A DNA stretch of 64,000 nucleotides, taken from positions 1,634,501 through 1,698,500 of the forward strand of contig JAQSEB010000086.1 in assembly GCA_030063045.1 (NCBI GenBank), in the 5' to 3' direction. The notes beneath the pieces were generated by a model. That model was not told where the DNA came from and did no database searches. It saw only the letters and a program-made list of their open reading frames with translations. The translations under genes were made by a program, and so were the position numbers. Positions 44,901 to 57,700 of the stretch are shown here, piece by piece. The DNA is from Pratylenchus scribneri. Its lineage: Eukaryota > Nematoda > Chromadorea > Rhabditida > Pratylenchidae. Within the stretch, counting starts at the first letter, position 1. Each line of letters begins with the position of its first letter.

Positions 44901-47900
44901 TGAGGTCAATGTTTAATTAAGGTGTTTTAACTTTTAATCCAGGAATATTTGATTTTATTCTGGAGATTCTATTTTAATTTTGCGGATTCTATCGCCCTCT
45001 TTTTGGGGTCGATTTTCTTCCAATTATTTTGAAGAGGTTTTAACGCACTGGAAAGGTGTGAAGGAGGCGTATTCCTTCACAAAATTGTGAATATGGCCAG
45101 AGGAATTTGTTCACAAAAAGGTGGATTCAAAATTGTTCGTAGAAATTTAACGCACTTAAAAGGTGTGAAGGTGGCGTTTTCCTTCACTAAAAATGGCCAA
45201 AGGAAACTGTGCACAGAATGTGGGGTCCAAAACGAGGTACGCACCACGGATCCAAATGAATATTTGCTCTTTGGGCATGTAGGCCATGGGGGCATCCCCA
45301 GCTCTTTGGGCGTAAAGACCATGGGGGCTTCCCCAGCAGCAGCTGATAAAAATTAAGCGCGCGAAAATTGTTGGGATAGGCCAAAGGGAAGACTCCATTC
45401 GGTGCTACCAGTAAACGATTCTACTGGCCAAGTAGAATGTTTCTTATGCGGATTGGGATTAGGGGATGGTGGAAGGAATTGGGATGGGATGAAGATCGGA
45501 ATGGCCAGAGCGAAATGAGCTCGCGAATACTCAATTGTTGTTGAAATGCCCCAGCCCTTCCCTAAAACCCAATTCTCCCCAAAAGATGGTCGAGAACAAG
45601 ATGTTTATTTATTCATTTATTCCGCATGAAAATGGCAGTGATGGAAAAAGCGATGCTGGGAGTCAAATCCGAAGAATGGTGGTAGAATGGCGAGAATAGA
45701 GGGGATAAAGTTGGATTAAATAAGCCGGGGTGATTCAACATAAAAGGGGATGTGGGAATAGTCGGGATCGAGAATGGAAGGGGAAGTCCAAAGTAGGGGG
45801 AGGATGAGTAGAGGGGAAATGAAGATGAGAAGGATGAATGGAAAATGAGTGGGCAAAGGTTGGAAGGGGAATTGATTGGGCCACTAGAGCTGACCAAACC
45901 CGGGAATCATCACATTATTTTGTACAGTACAATTTAATTATAAACAAAATATTTTAGGAAAGAGTGTTGTAAATTAGTGCTAGTGCTAAGTCAATTCTAC
46001 AATAGTATAATTTGGGCGTTTTCGACATATAATAAATCAGAAACCGGTTTTAGACCCCACAAACCTTATACAATTTTGTAGATCTCATCAAGACGCATCG
46101 AATGGCATATAATTTGTCACGAATTGACCCAAAATTAAAGAGTTAAATCATTTTTCCAGTCTTTGGATTTAAACTCTTTAATTTGGGCCTAACCATGACA
46201 AATTATATACTATTCGATGCGTCTAAAACTGTTTTCTGATTTATTATAAGTCGAAAACGCCCACATTTGCACTACTGTGGAATTGACACCGGACATTGTA
46301 AAATATTGTTAATTTACCTCTATGTTTTTATTTTATTTTTGATACAACTCATAAATTTTATTTACAAGGAAATTATTAAATAAATTCAATAAAAAGGAAT
46401 GTTAATTTTAATCAACCTAGATATATTTAATCCAAATTTTAATATCAGTTTAAAAATTTAATTAAAATTATTAAATTAAAATATTCGTGTGTAATTTAAT
46501 TTAAACAAAATTTTAATTATTTAATTTTTACATAATTTATAAATTATTTAAGATTTAATGGAGAGCATGTTCGCGACTCGCCTTGGTCCATTCCAATTGT
46601 TGGTGCGGGCGAAATTCCCCCACCATCGGCTGCTGCTGCCACTTCCCCATTTTCGCCATTTGAAGGACGAAAAAGAGAAGAAGAAATGATGCGATATGGG
46701 GACAAGGAAGATATGTAAGAGTCGAAATTATCAATTTAATTTTATTATTATTAAAAAAATAATATTTTATTTATTATTGAGATCTTGATGCATCATTTGA
46801 AAAATGCAAATGATTTTTCATTTTTAATTATTTTTTTTCAGAAAAATTTATGAGTTTCAAAAATTTATTTATTAAAAAATTCCTAATATAATCCTCGCAA
46901 TTTTTACATATTAATTCACAATTATGTTATTTTTGGCTTATAAACTCATCTTGAAAATGAATTTAATCATTTTTTAAAAATTTTACTTTTGGTATTTTTG
47001 CAATTGCATGTAGCAGTAGCATTATTTTATTTCTTAAATTTTTATTAACTATATTAGTTATTTTAATTTTGAGAAAATTTGATGACTCTAAAATTTTTTT
47101 TAAATGATTTTGATCAATTTTTATTTATTTTTAAAAACTTTACTTGTGGGATTATTCGAAGGACATAATTTTATTTCTTAAATTTTCATTTACTTTATTA
47201 ATTATTTAAATTTAAATTTATGAGTTTAAAAATTTTAAAAAATAAATTTATTTTATTTACACACATATTTTAAATAGAATAACCGTTCCAAAAATTTATT
47301 TAATTAAAGAAACTCCGTAATATTATTATCTTAATTTTAGCATCTTAATTTAGAATAATGATACTTGTGGTCCACAAGTATGTTGGTTAACAAATTCATT
47401 TTGGAAATCATTTTAATAATTTTTTATTTATTTTTTTTAAAAATCACTTCGTTGTGTTGTTCGTTGATCATTATTTTAATTTTTTAAAATTTCATAAACT
47501 TTATTTATTATTTTTAATTCGGAAAAATTATGAGTTTCAAAATATAAAAAAAAAAATAAATTTAATTTATTTCCTCAAATTTTTTCATAGAATAACCGAA
47601 TTAATTGGTGCTGGTTTGAATCGTGCTGCCGTTGGACAACCAGCCCATTTCGATATTCGGTCAAACACTCGACTTCGGGCTAACAATGTAGCAGTGCGAA
47701 TTGTCGATTTGGAGTCAAATGGTCAACAATTGGTTGAACCAAAATTGATGGAACGAGGTCCCGGCACAGTCAGATGCCAATACACATTGCCAAGGGTTAG
47801 TGGCATATTTATTTTGCATTTAATTATGAAAATATTTTTATGAAATTTTGGAAAATATTTTTAGACTTTTTAAAATTTTAATTTTTAATAATTTATTGTC

Positions 47901-48357
47901 TTAAAGAATTTATTAATTAAATTATTGTAAATAATATTTAAAACTTATAGACCATGGACAAAAAGGGATTTTGAACATTTCCTTGGACCGTCATTCTTTC
48001 TTTAGCTTTATCAATTTCGGCCTTTTTGCCATTAGTTTTCTTATAATTTCATTAAAAAAATAATCAAAAATTACTATATATCTTATGAATTTTTATATCA
48101 AAATTTTATAGATTTTATTTTCTTTTCTTCCAATATGCATTAAAATTCAATATATTTTCAAATTTAAAATAATTCCAAAAAAAAATTAAAATAAATTTCC
48201 TTCTAGGTCAGCGATTATGAGGTTATTGTGCACATCAATGGCCGAAAAGTGGACACAGAATCATTGATTGTTTCTGCATTTGATCCTCGCCGAGTTCGAG
48301 TTCGCCTCAAGCATCATGGGGAGGATTATCGGCCGGGGAAGCCTGCACAATTCATTG
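35997..48357 (+). CDS. Filamin-like protein, Ig-like filamin repeats without CH domains
   Basis: Twelve exons with matching phases: 35997-36104, 36652-36802, 37557-37653, 38072-38147, 38239-38383, 38428-38574, 39486-39569, 39878-40027, 40306-40450, 46553-46714, 47591-47795, 48207-48357. They encode about 540 residues with five Ig-like filamin repeats and the start of a sixth. Typical pieces are HVFFSGLNEPCSVDS, HINGSPFGCQVFD, VGQELKFTVDASRAGQGEV, VKGSPFLLDI, FTPVQEIKHTVEMR, RDSPWSIPIV and YRPGKPAQF. Filamins cross-link actin and anchor membrane proteins through these repeats. The exon at 38072 ends in a GC donor (AAG|GCAAGT). No N-terminal actin-binding CH domains are in the window, so this is either a short isoform or an FLN-2-like divergent filamin. 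The last exon ends in phase 1 and no matching downstream exon was found. Confidence 0.85.
36990..37405. mobile_element. Foldback MITE in filamin intron 2
   Basis: Two arms of about 190 bp are near-perfect inverted copies (TTTAATTTGCATAAAAAATT at the tip, ATCTCATCGAGACGCGTCGA inside) around a short centre near 37170-37200. No coding capacity. Confidence 0.9.
38852..39402. mobile_element. Foldback MITE with CCGAAAAGACGAAAC end arrays
   Basis: Arms of about 250 bp are inverted copies. Each tip is a short tandem array of CCGAAAAGACGAAACC-type units, and the inner arm holds CGATGCGTCTTGATTCCAGG. It lies in the filamin intron 38575-39485. Open frames over the arrays are artefacts. Confidence 0.9.
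40823..41327 (-). repeat. 3' LTR of the retrotransposon
   Basis: 505 bp, apparently identical to the 5' LTR at 45410-45914. Confidence 0.93.
41572..41700. repeat. Local tandem duplication inside the retrotransposon
   Basis: Two copies of about 65 bp sharing ATCCTCCTTTCGAAGGAGTG after a GAAATC(A/G)CC(C/T)AT segment. It lies between gag and the 3' LTR, where pol would be expected. Confidence 0.8.
42780..43571 (-). CDS. gag: Retrotransposon Gag (capsid-nucleocapsid)
   Basis: 263 residues from ATG 43571. The N-terminal two thirds match the Ty3/gypsy-type retrotransposon gag domain: FAVWSQRFQDFID, LKLALDGHPRQLF and ESIADFSERLRRLVDQAY. A single CCHC zinc knuckle (CTFCRKQGHTIYEC, C-x2-C-x4-H-x4-C) lies near residue 210. 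It forms the particle that packages element RNA; reverse transcriptase and integrase must come from another element. The stop is followed directly by non-coding DNA, with no frameshift into pol. The frame is intact, which suggests recent mobility or selection on Gag. Confidence 0.92.
   Translation of the reverse strand: MNSNHSIDTYSSNSHKSFAVWSQRFQDFIDAFGNKMNEAEKVARLKLALDGHPRQLFDELTDEQKSTLANALKFLTAKIDSPQKREVARATIAAIKQEDGESIADFSERLRRLVDQAYSHMTFPERRERLCELFLEKMDQNVAFLVKLTGLQSDFETARTKAMEVEAMMAQRKKEPQLFAMQNNQNDEEEINSDESTFELSSEDFYCTFCRKQGHTIYECYSKPRNWQESDHQSSSQNHQANSIDIQELATLITKQLLDEMQK
45391..45410 (-). promoter_or_regulatory. Primer-binding site
   Basis: On the minus strand the sequence right after the 5' LTR reads TGGTAGCACCGAATGGAGTC. 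Its TGG start pairs with a tRNA CCA end. The tRNA identity was not determined. Confidence 0.7.
45410..45914 (-). repeat. 5' LTR of the retrotransposon
   Basis: 505 bp, apparently identical to 40823-41327. It carries the promoter of the element in sense orientation on the minus strand. Confidence 0.93.
46004..46280. mobile_element. Foldback MITE in the same filamin intron
   Basis: Inverted arms carry TGGGCGTTTTCGAC then TATAATAAATCAGAAA at the tips and AGATCTCATCAAGACGCATC inside. The right arm has lost a segment. It lies 90 bp to the right of the LTR element. Confidence 0.85.
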
Positions 48358-51300
48358 GTCAGTCATATTTTTGATGATATTTTCCCACTATTTTTTGAAG
48401 GCAGGAGAGTGGTTGAATTTTTGATTCTGTAAAATTATCATTTTTTTAAGCAGAATTTCTTTTGCGCCAACAAACATATAACTTCAGTATTTTTAAAAAT
48501 TTTATTATATTTATATTGAGAAATTAAAAAATATAATTTTTAAATTTGTATTTTTTATAAAAATTTATTTTGACTAATTTGCGTTTGTAAAATTATAAAT
48601 TTATTAATTTTTCCCCTAAATTTTATCGTAATTTAACATTAAAAAATTTATGAGAAGTAAAAAATTATTTTTTTTTGGAATTTTAAATTTTAAAATTTTT
48701 AATCAATTCGTACAGTTAAATTCTAATAACAAATGACAATATTTTCTGTAATGTACCCTCAAAATAAAAATGAAAAAAATTTTATTAACATCTATTCTGA
48801 ACGTTTTTATTTCACAGATTTTAATTCAAAAATTTACCGAATTCGATCATATTCTTATTTTTTAATTTATTTATATTTTTTACCAAAATTATATAATAAA
48901 TTCATTAATTATTTCCAAAATTTCAACATAATTTAATATAAAAAATAATTGGAAATTTAATTTTATTAGAATATAATTCAAAATTTTAAAAAGCCCTATT
49001 TTTACATTTTGAATTTTTTTATTAATTTATTTCTAATTTTTTGCAAATGTTCGATCGTAAATCTATAAATTCTTTAGTTTTCCCGCTAAATTTATCATAA
49101 TTTAACCTTAAAAAATATATAGGATATAAACATATTATTTTATTGCTATTTCAAAGCATTTAATATAAAAACATTTTTAATTCGACTATAATTATTCTTT
49201 TTTTCTAATTTATTTTTTTAAAAATTTGTTTCAATTTTTTGCGTATTTTTTGGAGGCGAAATTATAAATTCATTAATTTTTTCTCAATTTTATTATAATT
49301 TAATATTAAAAAACTTATGAGGAGTAAAAAATTATTTTGAAAATTTATTCAAAATTTTCGGAAGACCAATTTTTGTCTTTTTTTAAAATTATTTTTAGTC
49401 ATCTCATCAAATTGCAAACTGCACAATTATTACTAAAATTATTCGAATTAATATCAATATTTGCTACCCTCAAAATCAAAACCCGTTTGTATCCCCAAAA
49501 TCCTTTCCCCCTTAATTCGATTCTTTCATATTCATAATCCACCGCTCCCTCCAACTTTTCCAACCATCACAAATTTTTTGTACAAAATATGCGCACCCAA
49601 CCGAATCCCATCCGTCGAAATAAAAATGGAAAAAGCGTGGAATCATGTAAATCCCCTTTTGCATCCTACTAAAATCCCTTCATTCAGCTCACAGCTCAAA
49701 GGAAAATTGTTTCGGCGATGCGAAAAAAAATACAAAATTCAACGCTTGATGCGCTCCTCTAATATTATTATGCGAAGAATTTTTTACTTTGGCAATTTCC
49801 AATTTCTATACAAAATTAATTTACATGCAAAAACCAAAAAAACTCATCGTTATTGCGCCCAAATCCATCCCCAAATGTGCAGATGACCAATATTTACATC
49901 GTAAAATAATTTTGGCAAAGGTCCAACGTCATTATACTAAATTTTCAATTCCTAAAGAAGTATTAAATTAGCTTATTAATATGCTTGTGGGCAAGAATTG
50001 AATAAATGTAACAATGAAATAAATCGACGAGTTTCAAGTTTTAGCTTATTTAAGAGATTATTACCTTGAATGGGCACATATGTTTGCGCTACTTCCCTGA
50101 ATCATTCAATCATTCATCCCTTTCATAAATTTATATACCATTTAAATTCTAAGGCAATCACCAAATAAACGTCATTGTTACTCTTTCTAATTCATTTCAT
50201 ACAAGCAAATTTTACTTTGAAGTTTTCACTATAAAAATATATTAATTTCTCATAAACAACTTTTTTATTTGCTTTTGGCGCAAGCAAACAGGCGGAAAAC
50301 CATTTTAAAGGGAGGAAGTGAGGGATGATCTCTTTGCCCTCTGCTGTTTGAATCGGATCAAAAAGCCTACTAAAACAAGTTTTTCTTTTCAAATATGTAC
50401 AACTCTTTTATAGTATAATCAATCATCTTATTAGTTTAATTTATATATTAAACTAATTATCAAAGCATCACACGAGAGAAATTGTTAACTTTTTCAATAA
50501 TTCCCATGAAAATATTTTTTATTTTAACTAAAATTGTTTAAGAGAAAAAAATGTAAGCTAAATGAAAATAGATTTGTGATTTTTTCTAACCACAAATGTA
50601 CTTTTATTTTGTATTAAATAGGAGAGAAAATTTTTTGTGATAATTCCCTTCCCCTTTATACTTTTGTAAGCACATTTGAATGAATGCTTGATTGAACAAT
50701 GCTACCTGGGAGAAGGATAAATTAGACAAAAAAATGCTAAATAATGAGAGAATAGAAAATATGCTTTTTTTCATACCCATATTAATACATTTTTGAAGCT
50801 CTGCGTTTTTGCCTCTAAAGAAATATTTTGTCTCCAAAATAAAATTGTGTTTTTCCCTTTCTTATAATTTTTGTTTTTTCTTATCAAATTATTTGTATTT
50901 TTCTAGTCCAATAATTTGTTTTCTATTACCTCTAACAATTTCAATTTTTTATTTCGCAAACATTTATATTTTTCTGTTGTTTTTCTGCATGTTCCAAGAG
51001 TATTTTTGCTTGTTTTTATATATTTTACTACTCGAAAATATCATGGTCCCTCGATAAATATTGTCTCGTCCTCCACCCTTTCTTATACACCTGTATGTTG
51101 GGGTGGTTGACTAGGCCATGGCGTCCAACCAACTATTCTGAGCAACTTCGGCGCGGCGAGGTTCATTCGCTTCGCCAAATGTTTGCCAAAGTTAGGGCTG
51201 CATGACAAGGCCAAGCATGGGAGGAAAGGAGCGCAAACAACCCCCTTTCCTCCATTCAGTCGTCCCATTCGTCTCCTCCAATTCTTCCCTTTCCCCAATG

Positions 51301-53699
51301 AATTTTCTTCCTTCCTCATTTACTACGTCTAGCAGAGAGTTCCTCTCCCGAGAGTCTCGCGTCTCGCCAATTCCCATTTCCAATCATATATGTAAAACCA
51401 TCCTTCCTAGACTCATTTCCCCTATCTTACTTAAATAACTCCACTCAATTCCATTTCTTCCTTAAATGCGTATTTAAATGGGTATTTATTGGCCTTAAGT
51501 GTTCCTTCCTCCAATTTTTATCGCAAAATAATCATTTCTTGCAATAAATCCAAATTTTATAAGGAAATTTTGCAAAATAGGAATGCCAAAATAGTTTCAG
51601 GAATCTCAGATTTTTTTTTTCATTGCATTTTTCAATGAAACTTTCCCCAAAAAATTGACAAAATAATTAAGGTCAAAAAAATGTGGACAAAAATATGAAA
51701 TAAATTGCTCAAAAACATTTTATTTATGTGCTTCCCCCATCAAATCAGAAACATAGAAAAAATATTTCAAAACGTAAAAATTCGCTCCTCATTAATATAT
51801 TTCTTTCTATTGGTTGCAAAAATTTTATCAATATTTTAGTTTGTTATTTGATGCCCCACTTTTTTCCTATTTTCGATTTCTGCAATTCAACTTATTACCT
51901 ATTATATTCCTCCAATATTATTGTTTTGTAAAGAAAAAACAATGCAAATAAAAAAAAGAAGATGGGGGCGGCCAAATGTCAAGCTTCATGCATGCAAAAT
52001 TGCTTACAAAGAAGCTGCCCAATATTCCAAAACACTCAACCAGCAGTTGGAATCTAGAAAAAATAAATAAATATAAAGCAGTAATTTAGGATTGGAAAAA
52101 CATTGCTTTTCGCACAAAATCTTTTCGAGAATACTACTCAATTTATCACTTACCCAAATTGGATGCCATTTAGAATAACTCATAAAGAACTGAACATTTT
52201 TAAATAATTTTGTTTATCTCATTAAAAATTAGACTGATGCCTATCTAATGGTATTTATTTTGTTTAAATTGTTTCCAAATTGATGGAATTATGGGCAAAA
52301 AACATTTATGGTTTTGCCAATTTTTAAAGGGTTTTTTGCAGATAACTCACTTTTAATTCTGTATTAATTGAAATAAAATTAATTCCATTGGATAATAAAT
52401 AGCCTCATCTTTAATTTGATAATTCAAAATTGATTAATACCCTGTGATGAGTTATTATTATAAACGGTGACAAAATTGCCAGACGACAATTTGAGCTACC
52501 TCAACCTCATCTTTGCATCATGTGGGGCAAATCCAAATTTCCACCAATTTTTCTTTTCAGCTTCAGTGGATTTTCTCCCACTCCCTCCTTCATTTTCCAC
52601 CCACCACGCATTTTAGCCTCTCCCGCATCCACGCCGCCGATTGTTTTCCGCGTCAACTCAACGAAAATGGGGCCAATTCCCCAATTTTCATCGGTGCACC
52701 AATCCATCGTTCCTCCCATCCTTTCCATTCGTTCGTCGCGCAGAATTAGGCCGCCATCATCACAGCCGTGCGCTGGTAGCGGATTTGGGGAATTGGCGCG
52801 CATTCAATATAATGCTTATGTAAAAAAATGAGACATGGATGTACTATTCTGATGAGAGTTTATTGGCTAACAACCTCCAAAATTCCCACACCCAATTCCC
52901 CAATAACAATCCAATATTTCTATAAATTTACATCAATTCGCCCCCCTCCCCCAGCCAATAATTTTTTATTGCCACCCTCAAATCCATCTTATACATATTT
53001 TCATAGTGAAGTATTTTTTTTATTCTTATTTTTTCGGTTGGAATCTTTTAAGATACATTTTGTTAAATATTTTCACATAAGAAATGAATTAATTTTTAAT
53101 TATTGCAAAAAATTGGTCAAATTTATTTCTTAATTCTCAAAAATATTTTAAATTAAATTTGCTAAAATTATTATTCTAATTAATTTTTTTTGCCAAAATT
53201 GATTTTAAAATGACAAATCCATAAAAAGAATTATTATTTTTTTTCTCTCTAATCTATCTCTTCCCTCCATTTTTGGAATAAATTGATCTTTCATCTCTAC
53301 ACTAACCTCCAAAACTTTTCCGGTACCCAAAAATCATTTCCTTCAATGGAATTTTTACAACAAAAATGTTTTCCAAATGGAGTCCCCTTCTTTTCTCTGC
53401 ACTAAATTTCCCCCAAATTTACCAAAGAAAGATTTTTGCGCGACTTAAAAATAAATTTTCTTCCCCGCAGTTTTTCTCGATCAACAAAAATTTTATGCGC
53501 CTTTTGCAGTGCGATGGTCCCTCTTTTTCCTTTCCATATTTCTCCCCCTTTTCGCCATCGGGGTTTCCTCTTCCCATTAATTATCTTTGCCACTGCCCGA
53601 AAATTCTGTGGTTGGATGGATGGATGCGCTTCTGAATTTGCGAGGAGGGAATCGAAGGGCAGCAACATTGCCCCTTTCGCGGCTCTCGACAGGTCGATT
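48358..53699. other. AT-rich DNA, no exon found
   Basis: It follows the last filamin exon of the first block. G+C-richer, CT-rich islands at about 51080-51420 and 52510-52840 have promoter-like character but no recognisable coding. I searched for a phase-1 filamin exon continuing PGKPAQF and did not find one. Confidence 0.5.
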
Positions 53700-56600
53700 T
53701 AATGGTGGATGACCTCCACCACATTCCCCGTTGCCCATCGATTCCACCCACCCACCAATCTTGCGGGAAAAGTACAATGAACCAACGGGAAAATTTTTTT
53801 CCTTCGTAAAAAGAGTAAAACAATTTATAATGCCAATTTAACAAAAACAAATTTAAATATCTCCATAAAAGTTCATTTATTGTCTGAGGCATAAGAAGAC
53901 TTTTTATTATTTAGGCTTTTTAATTAAGGAGAAAATTTGAAGTGTCAATTTTAGTGGGTGACCTCCACCATTTCCCCGTTGCCCATCAATTCCAACCATC
54001 AACTAATAAAATTTTCTAGCGGGAAAAGTACAATAGGGAAAAATGGACTTGGACGGTGATGGGTCCCGAGATAAACGGGAAAATTTTTTTGTGTCTCTGC
54101 AAAACGCGCAGCAAAATGCGCAACAAAATTTATGGGACTAGGAAATGATGAAGGCAATTTATCAATTTATTTAAATTTCCTTAAAAATTCATTTATTGCC
54201 TGATGAGAAATTTAATAAATTTAGGAGATAATTGCTAAATAATTATTTATTTATATCTAAGTGAAGGTTGAAAATGACTAATTTTAATTTTCTCCATTTA
54301 TCCAAATCCTCAAATAGATTTTTCCCTAGGCTAAATTTGATTGAATTTTAATTTTATAAATTTGTTTTTTTTTATTTTAAATTATTTGGCCGATGACCTT
54401 GAGCGTGGCAAAAATTATAACCAAATATTTTAGGATTATAAATTTATAAAAATGTTTATAGAAATAATTTTATGGGAAGCAACCATCAAAAACGGATAGT
54501 GAAAATTATAGTATCGCACAACGCACACTACTCAATTGGGAAATTACCAATTTTCTACATTTTTAAATCCGAAGATTCCCTTCCCGTAGGCTAAATTTGA
54601 TTTTATTTTAATTTTTAAATTTATTTTTTTTTAAGTTATTTGACTGGAAGCCATAATGATCGCGCATAAACTATATTCAAATTTTTTAGATTGTAAATTT
54701 ACATAAAAATATAGTGAAATTATTTATGGGAAGCAACCATCGAAAGTTAAAGTGTTATATTAATGTATTTGTCCAACCGCATTCTCAAATTCATTGGGAC
54801 TTGGGAGAGAAAATTTCCATTTTCTTCATTTATCCAAATCCTCAAATAAGCCCTTTTCCATGAATCAATTTTTTTGGATTTTAATTTATATTTTTAAATT
54901 ATTTGATGGAAATCCAGAGATGATAGAAAATTATATTAAAAAATTAAATTATAAATTTATGGAAAAATGAAGTTGTATAATTTATGGAGGAAAGTCAACC
55001 ATCAAAAATGAAAGTGAGATATATTTTAATTTGATTTTCATTTAGGAATCTTTGTATTTTTTAATTTAAATAATTTACTGTTTGGCAAGAACTCGATAAA
55101 AATTATGCCTAAATGATTTTAGATTATAAATTTATAAAAAATTTACTGAAATAATTTATAAGAAGCAACCATCAAAGAGGAAATTTATATGTATCATCGT
55201 AGATTATACTCTTTTATCAATTTTAGAATTAGTATTTCTCTAACAGTTTTCCATTTAGCTAAATCCTCAAATAGAGGACCCTTTCTATAGGCTATATTTT
55301 TCGATTTTAGTGTCAATTATGTATTTTTATTTTAAATTACTTAGCTGTGAGCTGGAGGCAATAAAAATTATTCTCAAATAGTTTTTGTTATGAGAAGCAA
55401 CCATCTAAAATGAAAGTGATATGTATTTGGTAATTTATCGATTTTTAATGAATTGGGATATGGAAAATTACGAATTTTCTCCATTTATCCTATTCCTCAA
55501 ATATGACCTTTTCCGTAATGCTAAATTTTATTCGGTTTTTAATTTAAAATTTAAGTTTTTTTTATTTTAAATTATTAATTGAGGTGTCGTGGATGGGTAA
55601 AATTATACCAAATGTATTTCAATTAAAAATATATAATAAAGTGCAGAGAAATAATTTATGGGAAGCAAGCACCAAAAATGAAAATGTTATTTAATGGCGA
55701 ATTCATGGCACTCTCAAATCAATTAGAAGATGGAAAATTGTTAATTTTCTCCCAATGCCCAAATTTTCAATAAATCTTTTACAGTAGGCTAAATGATTGG
55801 ATTTAAATTTATAATTTTTTTATTTAAAATTAATTGATCGTAGACCAATTAGTCAGAAAAATTATAGCAAAATTTTTTAAATTGTAAATTTATAAAATGT
55901 TTAGTGAAATAATTTATGGGAAGTAAACGTAAAAAAAAAGAAAGTGATATTTATTGGCGAATTCATCCCATTCTCTAATCAATAGGTAGATGGAAAATTA
56001 CCAATTTCTTCATTTACTGAAATCCTCAAATAGGTCTTTTTTCCTAGGCTAAATTTGAATTGATTTTATTTATAAATTTATGTTTTTTATAATTTTAAAT
56101 TATTTAATTGCAAAAATGGAAAAAAGCGAGAAAAATTATACCAAATACAAATATTCTTTAGATTTTTAAATTTATGCAAAAATATAGTGAAATAATTTAT
56201 GGGAAGGGGAAGCAATCATCAAAAGAAAATTGATATTTATTGGAGAATTATTGTAGGAAATGATGAAGGCAATTATCAATAAATTTAAATAAATTTTTTA
56301 TTGCCCGAGGCTTTTTATTAAATTATAGAGAAAATTAATAAACAAATTACCAATTTTTCCATCTACCCAAATTCTCAAAGCAATTTTACATAGTCATCAA
56401 AACGGAAAATGATAATTATTAGAATTTATCCCATTCATCATGTATTGGGAGATGGAAAATTAGGAATTGATTTTTCTCCATTTATCCAAATCCTCAAATT
56501 GAATCTTTCCCATGTGTTAAATTTGATTCGGTTTTAATTTAGAAATTTTAATTTTTTAGTTAATTGACCTGATGACAGTAGACTTAAATTTAAATTATAG

Positions 56601-57700
56601 CCGAATCTTTAGATTATTTATTTAAAAAAGTTTACTGAGATAATTATGGAAAACATCAAATAGGAAAATAATATATTTTGGCAAATTCAATACATTTTTT
56701 AATCATTTGTGTGATGGAAAATTACCAATTTTCTCCATTTATCCATATCTTCAAATAAGCTGTTCCATAGGCTAAATTTGATTCGGTTTTTTTATAAATT
56801 TAAACATTTTTTATTTTACATTTATTGACCGATGACGCAAAGCAACCAAAAATTATACCCAAATATTTTTGACTCTAAATTTATAAAAAATTTACTGAAA
56901 ATAATTTATATGGGAAGCAAACATCAAAACGGAAAGTGGTATTTATTGGCAATGAGATGGAAAATTACCATTTTTTATTTATCTAAATCCTCAAATATAA
57001 CCTTATCCTTGGGCATATTTAATTCAATTTTAATTAGAATTTATTTATTTTTTATTTTTAATTATTTGGCCTGAAGTCCGGAAAAATTTTATTCAAATAT
57101 TTTTAGGTTATTAATTAATAAAAAAGTTTACTGAAATAATTTATGGGAAGAAATCGTCAATTAGGAAAGTAATATGTATTGGGGAATTCATCGCATTCAA
57201 TAATCAACAAAGATATGGAAAATTATCAATTTTCTCTATTTACCCAAATCCTCAAACATGACTTTCCATAAGCTAAAATTGATTCTGTTTTAATTTATAT
57301 TAAATTTATGTTATTTTTAAAATTATTTGGATAATGAAATGATATTGTGATCAATAAAAATTATGACAAAATATTTTTAAGTTAAATTTATAAAAAAGTT
57401 TATAGAAATATTCTATGAGAAGCAGTCATCAAAATTATAAGTATTATCGAATTAATCGCATCTCTAATCAATTAGGGAATTGAAAATTACCAATTTTTTC
57501 CTTTTATTAAAATCCTCAAATTGACACTTTTCCTATACCTACATTTTATTCAGTTTTAATTTATATTAAATTTATGTTTTTTTTTAATTATTTGATTGTT
57601 GGTAGGGTTAAAAATTATACCAAAATTTTTTTAGATGTAAATTTAGAAGAAATTTACTGAAATAATTTATGGGAAGCAACCATCAAAAATAAAATTTAAT
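53700..57700. repeat. Degenerate satellite array, period about 250 bp
   Basis: Around 14 copies are marked by AATTTATGGGAAGCAACCAT (about 54470, 54722, 55152, 55390, 55655, 55912, 56200, 56900, 57140, 57668 and others). Each is followed by a CCATTTATCCAAATCCTCAA block, GCTAAATTTGATT and AAAATTATACCAAA. Two longer G+C-richer starts at 53701 and 53954 share GACCTCCACCA and CCCCGTTGCCCATC. No coding. Confidence 0.85.

Larger units (their letters stand above)
40823..45914 (-). mobile_element. Non-autonomous gag-only LTR retrotransposon in a filamin intron
   Basis: A 5,092-bp element has 505-bp LTRs that read identically by eye and a 4-bp target duplication TTAT (40819-40822 and 45915-45918). Read on the minus strand the LTR begins TGTGATGATTCC and ends GTTTACT. 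A primer-binding site starting TGGTAGCACC follows the 5' LTR, and a purine tract (AGGTGGGG) precedes the 3' LTR. The only coding region is gag. The 1.4 kb between gag and the 3' LTR has no protease, reverse transcriptase or integrase. The 5' leader is about 1.8 kb. It sits in the intron between filamin exons 40450 and 46553 in antisense orientation. Confidence 0.93.

Noticed and set aside
46848..46865. Nematode 21U-RNA (Ruby) promoter motif reading of ATGAGTTTCAAA
   Set aside because: Only some copies contain GTTTCA and most variants do not match the known CTGTTTCA core; clade IV nematodes are reported to lack this pathway. Kept only as a dispersed motif.
49461..49886. 141-codon plus-strand frame downstream of filamin exon 12
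   Set aside because: Composition is that of random AT-rich DNA and it shows no filamin pattern; it cannot continue the phase-1 exon.
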